DNA from: Natrinema versiforme
Lineage (GTDB): Archaea > Halobacteriota > Halobacteria > Halobacteriales > Natrialbaceae
Length of the DNA stretch: 64,000 bases
Direction: 5' to 3'
Assembly: GCF_005576615.1 (NCBI RefSeq)
Contig: NZ_CP040332.1
Coordinates: forward strand, 186,001 to 250,000
This document shows, one piece after another, positions 8,396-17,513 of this stretch (the stretch's first letter is position 1; each line of letters opens with the position of its first letter). The position numbers and the translations under genes are program-made. The notes beneath the pieces were generated by a model. The model did no database searches and had not been told where the DNA came from. It saw only the letters and a program-made list of their open reading frames with translations.

Positions 8396-9184
8396 TTAGG
8401 CACGTTCCTCGTGATACCGCCAGGCGTCGGATGTCCAGCCGCCGTCGGCGCACAGCACTTCGCCGGTGACGTACGTGTCGCCCTGGGCGAGAAAGCCCAC
8501 ACAGTTCGCCATCTCCTGGACCGTGCCGTACCGGGCCATCGGCGTCCGCCGCCGGATGTCGTCATCGGTGTACCCCGCCGACCCCTGGGTCTGATCGGTG
8601 ATGTCGGTCTTGATGAATCCAGGGGCGAGCGCGTTCACGGTGACATCCTCCGTCGCCCACTCGACGGCGAGCGTCCGGGTGAGGTTGATGACGCCCGCCT
8701 TTGCCGCGCAGTACGGCGCTCGCATGTGAAAGCCCATTTCTCCCATCATCGACGCGACGTTGACGATCGACCCGCCGTCGGGCTGTGACAGCATCTGGTG
8801 GCCCGCCGCCTGGCAGCCGATGAACACGCCGGTCAGGTCGACATCTATCACCCGCCGCCAATCGTCGAGATTTATCTCCTCGGCCGGGCCGAGCGTCGTC
8901 ATGCCCGCGTTGTTCACCATCACGTCCAGCGACCCGTAACGGTCGACGGTCGCCTCGACCATCGCCGCCACGTCGTCCTCGTCGCTCACGTCGGCCTGCA
9001 CGGCGACGGCCTCCCCGCCGGTGTCAGTTATCTCGTCGACGACCGCCTCGGCCCGCTCCTCAGAGGAGCGGTAGTTGACCACCACCGACGCTCCCCGGTC
9101 CGCGAGTTCGGTCGCGATGCCGCTGCCGATTCCTCTCGATGCACCCGTGACGATAGCCGCCTCTCCCTCGAACGTATCGCTCAT
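8396..9184 (-). CDS. SDR-family oxidoreductase (possible fructuronate reductase or aldonate dehydrogenase)
   Basis: A 262-residue classical short-chain dehydrogenase. It has TGASRGIG (about 12-19) for NAD(P), VNNAG, and the catalytic Ser and YxxxK within NVASMMGEMGFH and APYCAAKAG. The frame extends to 9208, but the ATG at 9184 gives the usual N-terminus MSDTFEGEAAIVTGAS. It is the first gene of the leftward cluster, 95 bp upstream of dctP. It lies back to back with the mannonate dehydratase-like gene at 9334. That pairing suggests an SDR that interconverts D-fructuronate and D-mannonate, but the reaction is inferred from context. Confidence 0.85.
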   Translation of the reverse strand: MSDTFEGEAAIVTGASRGIGSGIATELADRGASVVVNYRSSEERAEAVVDEITDTGGEAVAVQADVSDEDDVAAMVEATVDRYGSLDVMVNNAGMTTLGPAEEINLDDWRRVIDVDLTGVFIGCQAAGHQMLSQPDGGSIVNVASMMGEMGFHMRAPYCAAKAGVINLTRTLAVEWATEDVTVNALAPGFIKTDITDQTQGSAGYTDDDIRRRTPMARYGTVQEMANCVGFLAQGDTYVTGEVLCADGGWTSDAWRYHEERA

Positions 9185-9302
9185 TCGTGGTCTGTCAAAG
9201 ACTCGCACGGCATGGTATTTCTATCTTCCCCTGTCCGCGCCGTTCCACGTGGTTGCCGACCCGAGCCATCAGCTGTCCGGCAGCAATCTACCCAAAAGAA
9301 AG

Positions 9303-9311
9303 CTATTTATT
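9303..9311 (+). promoter_or_regulatory. TATA box of the uxuA-like gene
   Basis: CTATTTATT is centred 27 bp before the ATG at 9334, so the transcript is probably leaderless. This supports that start over the in-frame upstream start at 9187, which lies before the box and overlaps the divergent SDR. Confidence 0.6.
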
Positions 9312-9333
9312 TGTGGTTCCAGTTCGTGGTCCT

Positions 9334-10293
9334 ATGGTCGACCTAGCGGTAGTCCTACCGCCGCAACCTGACGATAGATGGAAGCTTGCCAAGCAGATGG
9401 GCGTGGACAACGCCGTGGTACACACCCTGGAGATCGGCGACGACAAAACCGACTGGAGCTACCACGAACTCCAGCATCTGAAAAACTGGTACGAGGACGC
9501 CGGGCTGGAGGTCGGCGTCATCGAGGGCAGCGTCCCCCTGACCGACCGCATCAGGCTCGGACTGGAGGGCCGCAACGAGGACATCGCCGAGTTCAAGAAG
9601 TTCATCCGGAACTGCGGGCGCCTTGACATCCCCGTGGTCTGCTACGACTGGATGGTCGGAATCCGGTGGGCGCGGACGGAGGCCCACGTCGAGGCCCGCG
9701 GCGGCTCGCTCGTGACCGCCTACTCCGATGACAGGATGCACCGGAACGGGGCGGAGCAAGCAGTCGACGCCACGCGCGAGCAGATCTGGGAGGCGCTGGA
9801 GTACTTCCTGCGGGAGGTGACCCCCGTCGCGGAGGAAGCCGGGGTGAAACTCGGCCTCCATCCCGATGATCCGCCACGTGCGTCGCTCGGCGGCGTCCCG
9901 CGGATTGTCAACAGCCCCAAGGCGTACCAGCGCGTCCTTGACGCCTACGACAGCGAATACAATGGTATCACGTTCTGCCAGGGGAACTTCGCGGCGATGG
10001 GCGTCGACATCCCCGCAACGATCCGCCGGTTCGGCGACCGAATCAATTTTGTCCACTTCAGGGACGTGGACGGAGACGCCGACGACTTCGTCGAGACGTG
10101 GCACGACGACGGACCGACGGACATGCTCGCGGCGATGGAGGCCTACCAGGACGCCGTCGACGATGACGTGGTGATGCGGCCCGACCACGTCCCGACGATG
10201 GTCGGCGAGGACAACTCGAACCCCGGCTACCACACCAAGGGCCGCCTCTTCGCGGTCGGATACATGCGCGGCCTTCTCGAACGAACCGCATAG
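9334..10293 (+). CDS. Mannonate dehydratase-like protein (UxuA family)
   Basis: A 319-residue TIM-barrel protein of the UxuA family. The four expected metal ligands are visible: His in LGLHPDDPP, Cys in TFCQGNF, His in NFVHFRDV and Asp in MRPDHVPTM. The family dehydrates D-mannonate to 2-keto-3-deoxygluconate using Mn2+ or Fe2+. The frame is open upstream, but the ATG at 9334 sits 27 bp after a TATA box and gives a natural N-terminus (MVDLAVVLPPQ). It is divergent from the SDR and TRAP cluster and followed by an IclR regulator on the same strand. A second family member is at 32392. Confidence 0.88.
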   Translation: MVDLAVVLPPQPDDRWKLAKQMGVDNAVVHTLEIGDDKTDWSYHELQHLKNWYEDAGLEVGVIEGSVPLTDRIRLGLEGRNEDIAEFKKFIRNCGRLDIPVVCYDWMVGIRWARTEAHVEARGGSLVTAYSDDRMHRNGAEQAVDATREQIWEALEYFLREVTPVAEEAGVKLGLHPDDPPRASLGGVPRIVNSPKAYQRVLDAYDSEYNGITFCQGNFAAMGVDIPATIRRFGDRINFVHFRDVDGDADDFVETWHDDGPTDMLAAMEAYQDAVDDDVVMRPDHVPTMVGEDNSNPGYHTKGRLFAVGYMRGLLERTA

Positions 10294-10467
10294 GGCCGCG
10301 CGGCGACCCCGACCGTTCGGACCCCGTGGTGCAGCCATGCTTTTTCGTTCCTGGTCCCGAACAGCCTCGCAACCGGCATACTATAATGATTGTTCGAGTT
10401 GGTCTTGTCCAATAGTGTTGGATGGGTTTCAAAAATAATATTGTGGGGTAGTACGTCATACTCACAC

Positions 10468-11241
10468 ATGGGTAGGAACACGGGAAACAATCCGAACCGA
10501 ATCGGGGCAGTCAAGAATCTCTTCGAGGTGGTCGAGGGGATGGAGGAGTTCGGCGGCTGTGGCGTCCGGGAGTTGGCCGACTACATTGATGTCCCAAAAA
10601 GCACGGTCCACATCTACCTCAAGTCGCTGGAGGATGCCGGATACGTCGTGCAGCGGGACGGCCAGTACCAGCTCAGCCTTCGGTTCCTGCAGGTTGGTGG
10701 TCAGGTCCGGCACAACAACGGGCTCTACCAAGTCGGCCGCAACGAGATTGACGAACTGGCCCAGGAGACGGGCGAGGTCGCGACTATCGGCTGCGAGGAG
10801 TGTGGTTACCGGGTGATGCTGTACCGGACAGAACCGATAGGTGCCATCTTCAACAACGCGCCGACCGGCGAGTACACTCGGATGCACTGGACGGCGCTCG
10901 GCAAGGCGATGCTGTCCCAGCAGTCCGACGAACGAATCGGTGAGATCATCGAGGAGCACGGCCTCCCGCAGGCGACGGAACACACTATCGTCGACCGCGA
11001 TGCGCTCCAGGACGAAATCGAGACCGTCCGGGAGCAGGGGTACGCCATCGAGGACGAAGAGCGCGTCAACGGCGTCAGGTCGGTCGCCGTACCGGTGAGC
11101 AGCGAAGGGGTGACCGCCGACGCCGCCATCTCCGTCGCCGGGCCGAAACACGACTTCGACGAGGATCGCATCGAGAACGAGCTCGTCCCGGAGCTACAGA
11201 ACACCGCGAACGTGATCGAGCTCAAGACGAAACACTACTGA
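10468..11241 (+). CDS. IclR-family transcriptional regulator 1
   Basis: A 257-residue regulator with an N-terminal winged helix-turn-helix (about 8-70; GVRELADYIDVPKSTVHIYLKSLEDAGYV) and a C-terminal IclR effector domain (LGKAMLSQ, EDEERVNGVRSVAVPV). An AT-rich box at 10431-10442 lies about 30 bp before the ATG at 10468, so that start is preferred over one at 10390. It follows the uxuA-like gene and faces the TRAP 1 cluster, so it is the likely local regulator of this locus. The effector is unknown, probably a sugar acid or its keto-deoxy product. Neither palindrome shared by the other loci was seen immediately upstream. Confidence 0.9.
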   Translation: MGRNTGNNPNRIGAVKNLFEVVEGMEEFGGCGVRELADYIDVPKSTVHIYLKSLEDAGYVVQRDGQYQLSLRFLQVGGQVRHNNGLYQVGRNEIDELAQETGEVATIGCEECGYRVMLYRTEPIGAIFNNAPTGEYTRMHWTALGKAMLSQQSDERIGEIIEEHGLPQATEHTIVDRDALQDEIETVREQGYAIEDEERVNGVRSVAVPVSSEGVTADAAISVAGPKHDFDEDRIENELVPELQNTANVIELKTKHY

Positions 11242-11255
11242 TCAGATCCGGCCGC

Positions 11256-11999
11256 TCACGCGGTCGACCCGCCGTCGATGTGGACCACCTCGCCGGTCAG
11301 GTAGTCCGACCGGTCGGCAGCGAGATACGCTGCAAGGCCGCTGATATCCTCCGGCATCCCGAGGCGGCCGGACGGGATCCCCGCCGCGCGCTCCTCGACC
11401 CACGACGGGTCCCGCTCCCTGACGGCCTCGTTCATCGACGTCTTCGTCGTCCCTGGGGCGATCCCGACTACCGAGACCCCATCCGGCCCGTAATCGACCG
11501 CGAGCTGCTGGACCGCGGCGTCGAGGCCGCCCTTGCTTGCACAGTACGTCGGCAGCTCCGGGACGCCGACCGACCCCGCCTCAGACGAGACGTGGATCAA
11601 CGTTCCCTCAGTCTCCATCAGCGAGGGGAGGACGTGCTTGCTGACGCGCAATGCACCGAGGAGGTTCACGTCCACCACCCTCGTCAAGTCCGCCTCGTCT
11701 GCCTCGTGGAGCCGACTCCGGGCGATCGTCCCCGCGCTGTTGACGGCCACGTCTATCGGCCCCAGCGCATCGACGGCCGTCGTCACGGCGTCCGCGACGC
11801 TCGCGTCGTCCCGAACGTCGCACTCGACCGCGACGCAGTCGGTCGGCAGCGACTCGACGAGTGCCTCCAGGTCGCCGACGGAGCGGGCCAGCGCCGCGAC
11901 GTTCGACCCCCGCTCGGCGTACTCCTCGGCGATTTTCTTCCCAATCCCGTGGCTTGCCCCGACGACGAGCGTCGTCTTGTCGTGCAGGTCTTCCGACAT
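11256..11999 (-). CDS. SDR-family oxidoreductase 2
   Basis: A 247-residue classical short-chain dehydrogenase. It has VVGASHGIGKKIAEEYAERG for cofactor binding, VNSAGT, a catalytic Ser in HVSSEAGSVG and YCASKGG as the YxxxK motif. The start at 11999 is used because the upstream extension to 12074 is Pro/Trp-rich and unlike the family. It ends 15 bp from the IclR gene, tail to tail. Probable substrate is a sugar acid or other hydroxyacid; the sequence does not decide which. Confidence 0.85.
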   Translation of the reverse strand: MSEDLHDKTTLVVGASHGIGKKIAEEYAERGSNVAALARSVGDLEALVESLPTDCVAVECDVRDDASVADAVTTAVDALGPIDVAVNSAGTIARSRLHEADEADLTRVVDVNLLGALRVSKHVLPSLMETEGTLIHVSSEAGSVGVPELPTYCASKGGLDAAVQQLAVDYGPDGVSVVGIAPGTTKTSMNEAVRERDPSWVEERAAGIPSGRLGMPEDISGLAAYLAADRSDYLTGEVVHIDGGSTA

Positions 12000-12199
12000 T
12001 ACCTTCGCGTGTGTCCCCCATCCGAATAACTCCTCGGGTGGCCACGGATCCGGCTGCTGAGACGGGGTGTCCAATCATTTTAGACAGGTTTCCATAGGGC
12101 GGTTCGGCGAACGTGACGGCGCTCCGTGGGGAACGTCGACCGCGACCGATTAGTTGGTGTGGCGGACACATTTATCACCCACCCCTCGATCGATGCGGT

Positions 12200-13016
12200 A
12201 TGAACCCGGAGAACGCCGCGAGTCACCTGTCGATACCGGCAGACATGATACTCAAAGCGTGCGGCGACCCGCCCCTGCCCGAGATGGGCGTCATCGAACA
12301 GGTGTGGGAAACGGACCCGGTCCACTCGAGGAGACGGCCGAGACGGTGTGGCAGGCGGTTCACGACCTACCGTTCGAGGGCGTCCCCGACGGCGGCGAGA
12401 TCGTCCTCAGCGATGAGAGCCGCAGAATCTCGAACCTGGCGGCCATCGTCTCGGACGTCGCCGACGCCGCCTCGGCGGCCGGCTACGAGCCTTTCGTATT
12501 CCCCGCGATGGGCAACCACAGCGGCGCGACCGGCGAGGGATAACGGAAGATGTTGAACGAGCTCGGTGTGCCCGAGGACGCCACCGACTATGAGATTCGG
12601 TTGAGCATCGACGTCGTCGAAGTCGGCCGGACCTCGAACCGCGACGTCCCGGTCGTCGACGAAATCGCCATTGTCGAGAACCAGCACGACGACACGGCGT
12701 TTGTCGAGTGCGTCCTACCGAGCAGGTTCCTCGACCGCGAGGCGGAACTTCTTGGAGACGCGTACGACCGTACCCCGACGCTCCGTCGATGGGCTCGATG
12801 TCGTCGTCTTTGACCGGCAGGGCAAGGACATAACGTCACGGGGAGTACGATCCGCAGCGTGCGACTCCCGCCGGTCGTGGAGATGGACCACGCCGGCCTG
12901 GTCGCGGCGCTGTCGACGATAGGCGCCGTCCCGGATGCGGACCGAGTGCTTCGCGCGGACGATACGATGCACCTCCACCGGCTCTACGCCTCCGCCGCGC
13001 CGTCGCTTCTCGACTA
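12200..13016 (+). pseudogene. LarA-like (DUF2088, nickel-pincer type racemase family) pseudogene
   Basis: Several frames together resemble a LarA-family protein. An N-terminal ILKACGDPPLPEMGVIEQVW starts at 12200. A frame change follows, with PAMGNHSGATGEG ending at about 12540, then EIRLSIDVVEVGRTSNRDVPV, then VDGLDVVVFDRQGKDIT and a C-terminal VLRADDTMHLHRLYAS near 12950-13010. These match the order of family landmarks (PAMGxHGGAT, GKDISG, NTLHL end). A stop follows EG at 12541, there are at least two frameshifts, and a large central part with the nickel-pincer-binding region is missing. The family carries out racemisation or epimerisation of 2-hydroxyacids. It is decayed and cannot be functional. 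Confidence 0.6.
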
Positions 13017-13337
13017 GGCCGTTGTTCGAACGCCGTGTGGCAGCCGCGGCAGACCAGATTCCTGGGCGTAGATTCATCGATAACTGGAGGCTACGTAATC
13101 AGTGGGCTTGATGGCCGGCGGTTTCCGGCCTCGAACTGTGGGTGTCCGACGAGTTATTACCCGTCATGGAATCCGGTCTCCGAAGTATTCGACCCGCGGA
13201 GCGTTGTATTACATCCATATAGTTGTAAGATAGAGGAGTCTCGGTGTACAAGACAATTGGACACCAAACACGAGAAACGGATCGGTCCCGGTGGGGAAAG
13301 GAATTTGTGCACGCTCGTCCAGCATCAGGACGCACTC
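13017..13337 (+). other. Intergenic region upstream of 2-hydroxyacid dehydrogenase 1
   Basis: About 320 bp with no convincing gene. It holds one palindrome of the TTACA-N10-TGTAA type at 13209-13228. The open frame running in from 13035 is extra length before the real start at 13338. Confidence 0.5.
13209..13228. promoter_or_regulatory. Palindromic operator-like site, motif 1
   Basis: TTACATCCATATAGTTGTAA has inverted TTACA/TGTAA arms around a CATATAG centre. It is about 110 bp before the dehydrogenase ATG at 13338 and belongs to the six-site motif 1 set in this window. Confidence 0.55.
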
Positions 13338-14309
13338 ATGAGTACCATCGACGTACTGGTCCTTCGAGCCGGAACCCACGGGATGCCGGCGGGAGACTAC
13401 GCGGCCGAACTCCGTGACCGGCTACCGGACCACCGAATCGAGGTAGCGACGACGCCCCAGGAAGAGCGGGCGCTCGCGGTCGAGGCCAGGGTGATCACCT
13501 CGACCCACTTCGACGCCAATCTGCTTGACGACACGCCGGAACTGGAACTGTTCGCTGGCGTCGCTGCGGGGTACGACCACCTGCCGCTCGACGCGCTGGC
13601 CGGGCACGGAGTTGCCGTGACGAACGCCTCAGGGGTCCACGCCCCCAACATCGCCGAACAGGTGCTCGGCTATATTCTCATGTTCGCCCGGGGGTTAGAC
13701 GAGGCCAGGCGACGACAGGAGCGACGCGAGTGGCGACATTACCAGGCCCGCGAGATCAAGGATAGCACCGTCACGATCGTCGGCCTCGGAGCGATCGGCA
13801 AAGCCGTCGCGAACCGGGTCACGGCGTTCGACGTGGACACCATCGGCATACGCTACACGCCCAAGAAGGGCGGCCCGACCGACCGGGTGATCGGGTTCGA
13901 CGACGCGGACTTCCACGACGCGCTGGCCGATACCGACTACTTGGTCGTCGCCACGCCGCTGACGGAGACGACGCGCGGACTGGTCGGTACCGAGGAGTTC
14001 GAGACGCTGCCGCCGGACGCGTACCTCGTCAACGTTGGCCGCGGTCCGATCGTCGACACCGATGCGCTCATCGTCGCCCTCCGGAAGAACGCCATCGGCG
14101 GAGCAGGGCTGGACGTGACGGACCCCGAGCCGCTCCCCCACAATCACCCGCTCTGGCGGTTCGAGAACGTGACCATCACGCCGCACAACGCCGGGCACAG
14201 CCCGGCACACTGGGACCGGCTGGCGGACATCGTCGCTGGGAACGTCCGGCAGCTCGGCGACGGTACAGCCCCCGTTGACCTGGAGAACCTGGTTCGGTCC
14301 CCGGAGTGA
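13338..14309 (+). CDS. D-isomer-specific 2-hydroxyacid dehydrogenase 1
   Basis: A 323-residue NAD(P)-dependent D-2-hydroxyacid dehydrogenase. The nucleotide motif is TIVGLGAIGKAVA (about 145-157). The catalytic set is the Arg of NVGRGPIVD, the Glu of TDPEPLP and the His of ITPHNAG. The ATG at 13338 is preferred; the frame is open 303 bp further upstream but that stretch resembles nothing and contains the operator-like palindrome. It is related to the gene at 18783 (shared SGVH, EQVLGY, EWRHY segments). It reduces a 2-ketoacid or oxidises a D-2-hydroxyacid. The gene precedes the IS graveyard and is the last intact gene before it. Confidence 0.9.
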   Translation: MSTIDVLVLRAGTHGMPAGDYAAELRDRLPDHRIEVATTPQEERALAVEARVITSTHFDANLLDDTPELELFAGVAAGYDHLPLDALAGHGVAVTNASGVHAPNIAEQVLGYILMFARGLDEARRRQERREWRHYQAREIKDSTVTIVGLGAIGKAVANRVTAFDVDTIGIRYTPKKGGPTDRVIGFDDADFHDALADTDYLVVATPLTETTRGLVGTEEFETLPPDAYLVNVGRGPIVDTDALIVALRKNAIGGAGLDVTDPEPLPHNHPLWRFENVTITPHNAGHSPAHWDRLADIVAGNVRQLGDGTAPVDLENLVRSPE

Positions 14310-14587
14310 GCCGCACCCGGACCGCCCTCTCGTCGGGGAACAGCGTCGTAGTTGGCAGCCAACGGGGGCATTCATCACCTGTCCCTGCCGGCGCATGCTC
14401 CGAGAGACTCACGGACCGTTCGGTTTAATTGATTGGGTTTGTCAGGTTTGGCGATTAATTGGAGGTACTGTCTAGTTAAGCCAGATTGAGAAGTAAGCGG
14501 GTCGTAATGTTGATTTGTTTTATGCTTTCAGACCTGCTCAACGAGAGCTATGAGGGGGGCTTAGAAGAATATTGGGAGAACGAGCGG

Positions 14588-15283
14588 GGTGCTGTTTCGT
14601 TAAGTGTGAAAAGTGAGGCGGCACGATTTTGTAATATCCATGCCAAAAATCGACCGCCTTAGCGGGTGTAGCGACTGATCGATTTGAGTGTTGCGGGGGT
14701 GAGAGCGGATGCCCTGCCAGCTACTGGAGCTCGGTATTCGGCTCCATCTTGCATACCTCTCGCTTTCGAATACCGTTCGAGAATTAGAGATGTTCGGTGT
14801 CGAACGCAGTCGAAAGGTAGTCCACGATTGGGTTCACAAGTGCGATCTCCAGCCGGAAGATGACGCGAAGCCAAATCACGTCGCGCTCGATGAGACAGTG
14901 ATTCAACTCGACGAACATCGGTATTGGGTGTACACTGCTGTTGATCCGGAAACGAACAAAATTCTCCATATACTGCTGTATTCGACGACTACGACCGCGT
15001 TGACAGAACGGTTTCTGCAGGAACTCACTGAGAAACATGTCCTCGACGATACCGTGTTTCCCATCGATGGAGCAACACATCTCCAGACTGCACTCCGTCG
15101 CTCTGGACTCCGATTTCGATACGAGGAACATGGAAATTGGACCGCTTCTGAACGTGTCTTTCGTGAGACAAAACAACGAAATTCTTCGTTCTCAAACTGC
15201 TTCAGTCACGCAAAACCATCAACAGCAGAGTCGTGGCTCCAAGCCTTCGCCGTCTGGCAGAATGCTACAAACTAAATACGACC
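14588..15283 (+). mobile_element. IS6-family element nested in the outer IS, with 8-bp target duplication
   Basis: A 696-bp element. Left end GGTGCTGTTTCGTTAAG and right end, read inward, GGTCGTATTTAGTTTG form imperfect terminal inverted repeats. Both sides are flanked by the same 8 bp, ACGAGCGG (14580-14587 and 15284-15291), the target duplication length of IS6 elements. It interrupts the outer transposase between its ENER and TATP codons. The transposase inside is frameshifted, so the element is not autonomous. Confidence 0.85.
14641..15275 (+). pseudogene. IS6-family transposase, N-terminus frameshifted
   Basis: The gene starts as MPKIDRLSGCSD at 14641 and meets a stop where family members have Trp-Ile-Asp. 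Two small frameshifts follow. The rest is open from 14709 to 15275 and carries the DDE domain: VALDETVIQL, FPIDGATHLQTAL and ASERVFRETK. It is related to the transposases at 39261 and in the 43.5-44.2 kb copy. The C-terminus ends LQAFAVWQN, as in relatives. Confidence 0.8.
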
Positions 15284-16129
15284 ACGAGCGGACGGCGACG
15301 CCTGTTAGGGCGTTCGCCGTCCACCTCCACCAAACCGGTTTTTGCTTCAGGAGACAACAATGATTCTTGCTGAATTAGGTGTTGAACGCTCTCACGGAGC
15401 GGTCTGGAACTGGGTTCATCGGCTGGCTGACAGCGGACGCGACCCGCCGACGTCCACGAGAGCGGAGCTCTCGTGCGGCCCATCAGACTTCGCGTTCTGA
15501 GGACGGCATCGCCGTCGCGGGTCGCTGTCGACGAAACCGCTGTCAAGATCAATGGTGAGTGGTCTTGGTTGTACACTGCAATAGACATCGAGTCAAAGTT
15601 GAGTCTTGACGTTGCATTGTTTAGTCGTCATGGGACTGATCCGGCGGCTGCGTTTCTGCAGAAACTCCGCGAGAAACACGGTCTCTCCGATGCTGAGTTT
15701 CTCGTCGATCCATTCGGCTATCGGACTGCCCTCTCTCGAGTCGAACTAAGCGGTCGGGACAACTATACCGACCGATACCTCATCGAAAAGTGGTCTCACA
15801 CCCTCAAAATGTGTATCGACCGCTTCCATAATTCGTGGGTGGGCAGTCGGCCGAGCGTCCGCGAGTGACTTGAACAGTTCGTGCACTACTACCATCAAAG
15901 ACCGCATCAAGCTCTCGACGGAAACGTGCCAATCGAGGAGGTTCAGAACTATACAGTGTCCTCTCCGAGATGGTCTCATAATTCTGGTTCCAAATCCAAT
16001 TAAATAAGATTTTTAATAAAATGGGATTGTTCCGCACGGACACGACACAGAATGATGACGGACCCGTAATGAACCGCCTGCTAGAGAGCGCAGAGACAGT
16101 TCATGTGCTGGACCTATGGACCATCAGTC

Positions 16130-16990
16130 GTCTAAGAATAGATCGAAACGACGGTCAAACGACTCTGAGCAGTACATGAGGATCACTTGAAGACCAATCC
16201 GAGATCAGTTGAGTTCGATAATCGGCAGGAGAAACTCTCTGAAATCAAAGAGAGCAGCACTGAGTACCGGAAGACCTAGCAGTGTTTCGAGACAACTAGC
16301 GACGACGTGCGTCGGAGCGATCTAATCGGATAATTGATATATGGAAAGAAAACTCTCACCGACGAAATCGACGATTTGAGACCGAAGAATACAGTGATAT
16401 TCTCGAACGGCACAAGGAGATCAATAAAATTGATCACCAGGTGTACAAACGTGACGAAATCGAGGCGGAAATTGTGACTATCGAGAACCGACTCAGCGAC
16501 CGCGACGATTTCGAAAACCGTCATGAGGACGTTACCAACGAACTGATCGAGTTCCGAACGTGGACGATCAGATCGAAGCAAATGTAGTTGAAGCATTTAA
16601 TAAATATCTAGAAAATCTCTGTGAGACGCCCGGTTACGGCAACTTCGATCGGATTTAGATAGAACGGTCCACCCGCGAGGGGCACTGAACGGTCTCGCAG
16701 TCATCATTCGCAGCACTGGCGATGTCGCGGCCTATGAGGACACAATCGAGCACCTGAGCAAAGGTAATGAAGTGATTAGCCTCGTATTCGCGTTAGTGAG
16801 GTATATCGTTCACGATGTCTACAAGATGGTTCCGTTCCTACTCCCCGACTCTCTCGAGGCGATCAACTCGGAACGGATCACAGCGCTCATCGTGTACTTC
16901 GGATCATACGTTTCCTAATTTGTCGTCGCGTTGCTGAATGAAGACGTGCAGGTGATCGACGAAGACCACAGCCTCGTCACAAACATCTGA
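16130..16990 (+). pseudogene. Decayed archaeal SMC/Rad50-related ATPase gene (C-terminal half)
   Basis: Several frames give one degraded protein. There is a charged coiled-coil stretch (YSDILERHKEINKIDHQVY, then DEIEAEIVTIENRLSDRDDF, about 16394-16510). Next comes VVEAFNKYLENL with FDRIWIER (about 16585-16670). Last is the ATPase head AAYEDTIEHLSKGNEVISLV, then VPFLLPDSLEAINSERITAL (16727-16915). An in-frame TAA follows at FGSYVS, then FVVALLNEDVQVIDEDH to a stop at 16990. The LLLDSLEAID-type segment is the Walker B/D-loop region of archaea-specific SMC-related proteins. Frameshifts and stops show it is dead; the N-terminal half is absent, probably lost to IS activity. Confidence 0.6.
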
Positions 16991-17117
16991 TCGGCAGAGC
17001 CGCGACTGATGCTGTTTCTGCCAACGCGCTATTCTGACCACGAGACATAGATATATGATAAACTTACTTCCAACTCGTGTAATCACTCTGGTTTCGATAT
17101 CCAGTAGAATAAGGCTT

Positions 17118-17137
17118 TTACAACGGTATGGATGTAA
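17118..17137. promoter_or_regulatory. Palindromic operator-like site, motif 1
   Basis: TTACAACGGTATGGATGTAA, arms TTACA/TGTAA, lies about 380 bp before the MFS gene and 285 bp before a motif 2 site. Confidence 0.5.
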
Positions 17138-17402
17138 ATAGAGTCCTACTGTAGTTGAGAGGGTTCAAGCAGAGAATTGATTCTGATACCTCGTAAAAGA
17201 GGCAAGTGAATTCCCGAGGAGGGAACGACTCTTTTGATTTCCCTATCACAGTCGAACCCCGATTTCTGATTCCGTATTCAGTATGTTACCATCCCCCACT
17301 GTTTCATCCATGGATTAATCATGATTTCACCAATGCTTTATCTATTTTATATGAAAACGAACCTGTTCTCGTAACCTGTCTTACTCACGGGGAGAGTTAC
17401 CC

Positions 17403-17419
17403 GTTCCCCTATCGGGAAC
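17403..17419. promoter_or_regulatory. Palindromic operator-like site, motif 2
   Basis: GTTCCCCTATCGGGAAC is a perfect 6-bp inverted repeat around 5 bp, about 95 bp before the MFS start. It matches the site directly before the IclR gene at 36775 in 16 of 17 positions. Confidence 0.6.
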
Positions 17420-17513
17420 TCTGTCAGCCCTCGGAGCGTTTCGTCTTACCGTATTTGCTCCTAAATCTTCCTCAATCGAAATTCATAGGGTAGTCAAGCC
17501 GAAGGTGGGACAT

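Larger units (their letters stand above)
14522..15960 (+). mobile_element. Outer insertion sequence remnant (DDE transposase, split by a nested IS6 element)
   Basis: The transposase starts at 14522 (MLSDLLNESYEGGLEEYWENER) and breaks at 14587. It resumes after the nested IS at about 15284 with ERTATPVRAFAVHLH. It continues through frameshifts as AELGVERSHGAVWNWVHRLAD (15361 on), RVAVDETAVKINGEWSWLY (15520 on) and PHQALDGNVPIEEVQN near 15900-15950. DDE residues are visible in VDETA, FLVDPFGY and LIEKW. Frameshifts, in-frame stops and an inserted stretch near 15455-15510 containing a 9-bp inverted repeat (CACGAGAGC/GCTCTCGTG) show it is dead. It resembles haloarchaeal IS transposases with an N-terminal helix-turn-helix; the exact IS family is not certain. 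Outer ends were not located. Confidence 0.75.
16991..17513 (+). other. Long regulatory intergenic region before MFS carrier 1
   Basis: About 520 AT-rich base pairs without a gene. It contains one motif 1 palindrome (17118-17137), one motif 2 palindrome (17403-17419) and a small inverted repeat CCTCGTAAAAGAGG near 17190. Confidence 0.55.

Noticed and set aside
16276-16596. 106-codon minus-strand frame in the graveyard
   Set aside because: Antisense of the coiled-coil part of the SMC-like fossil.
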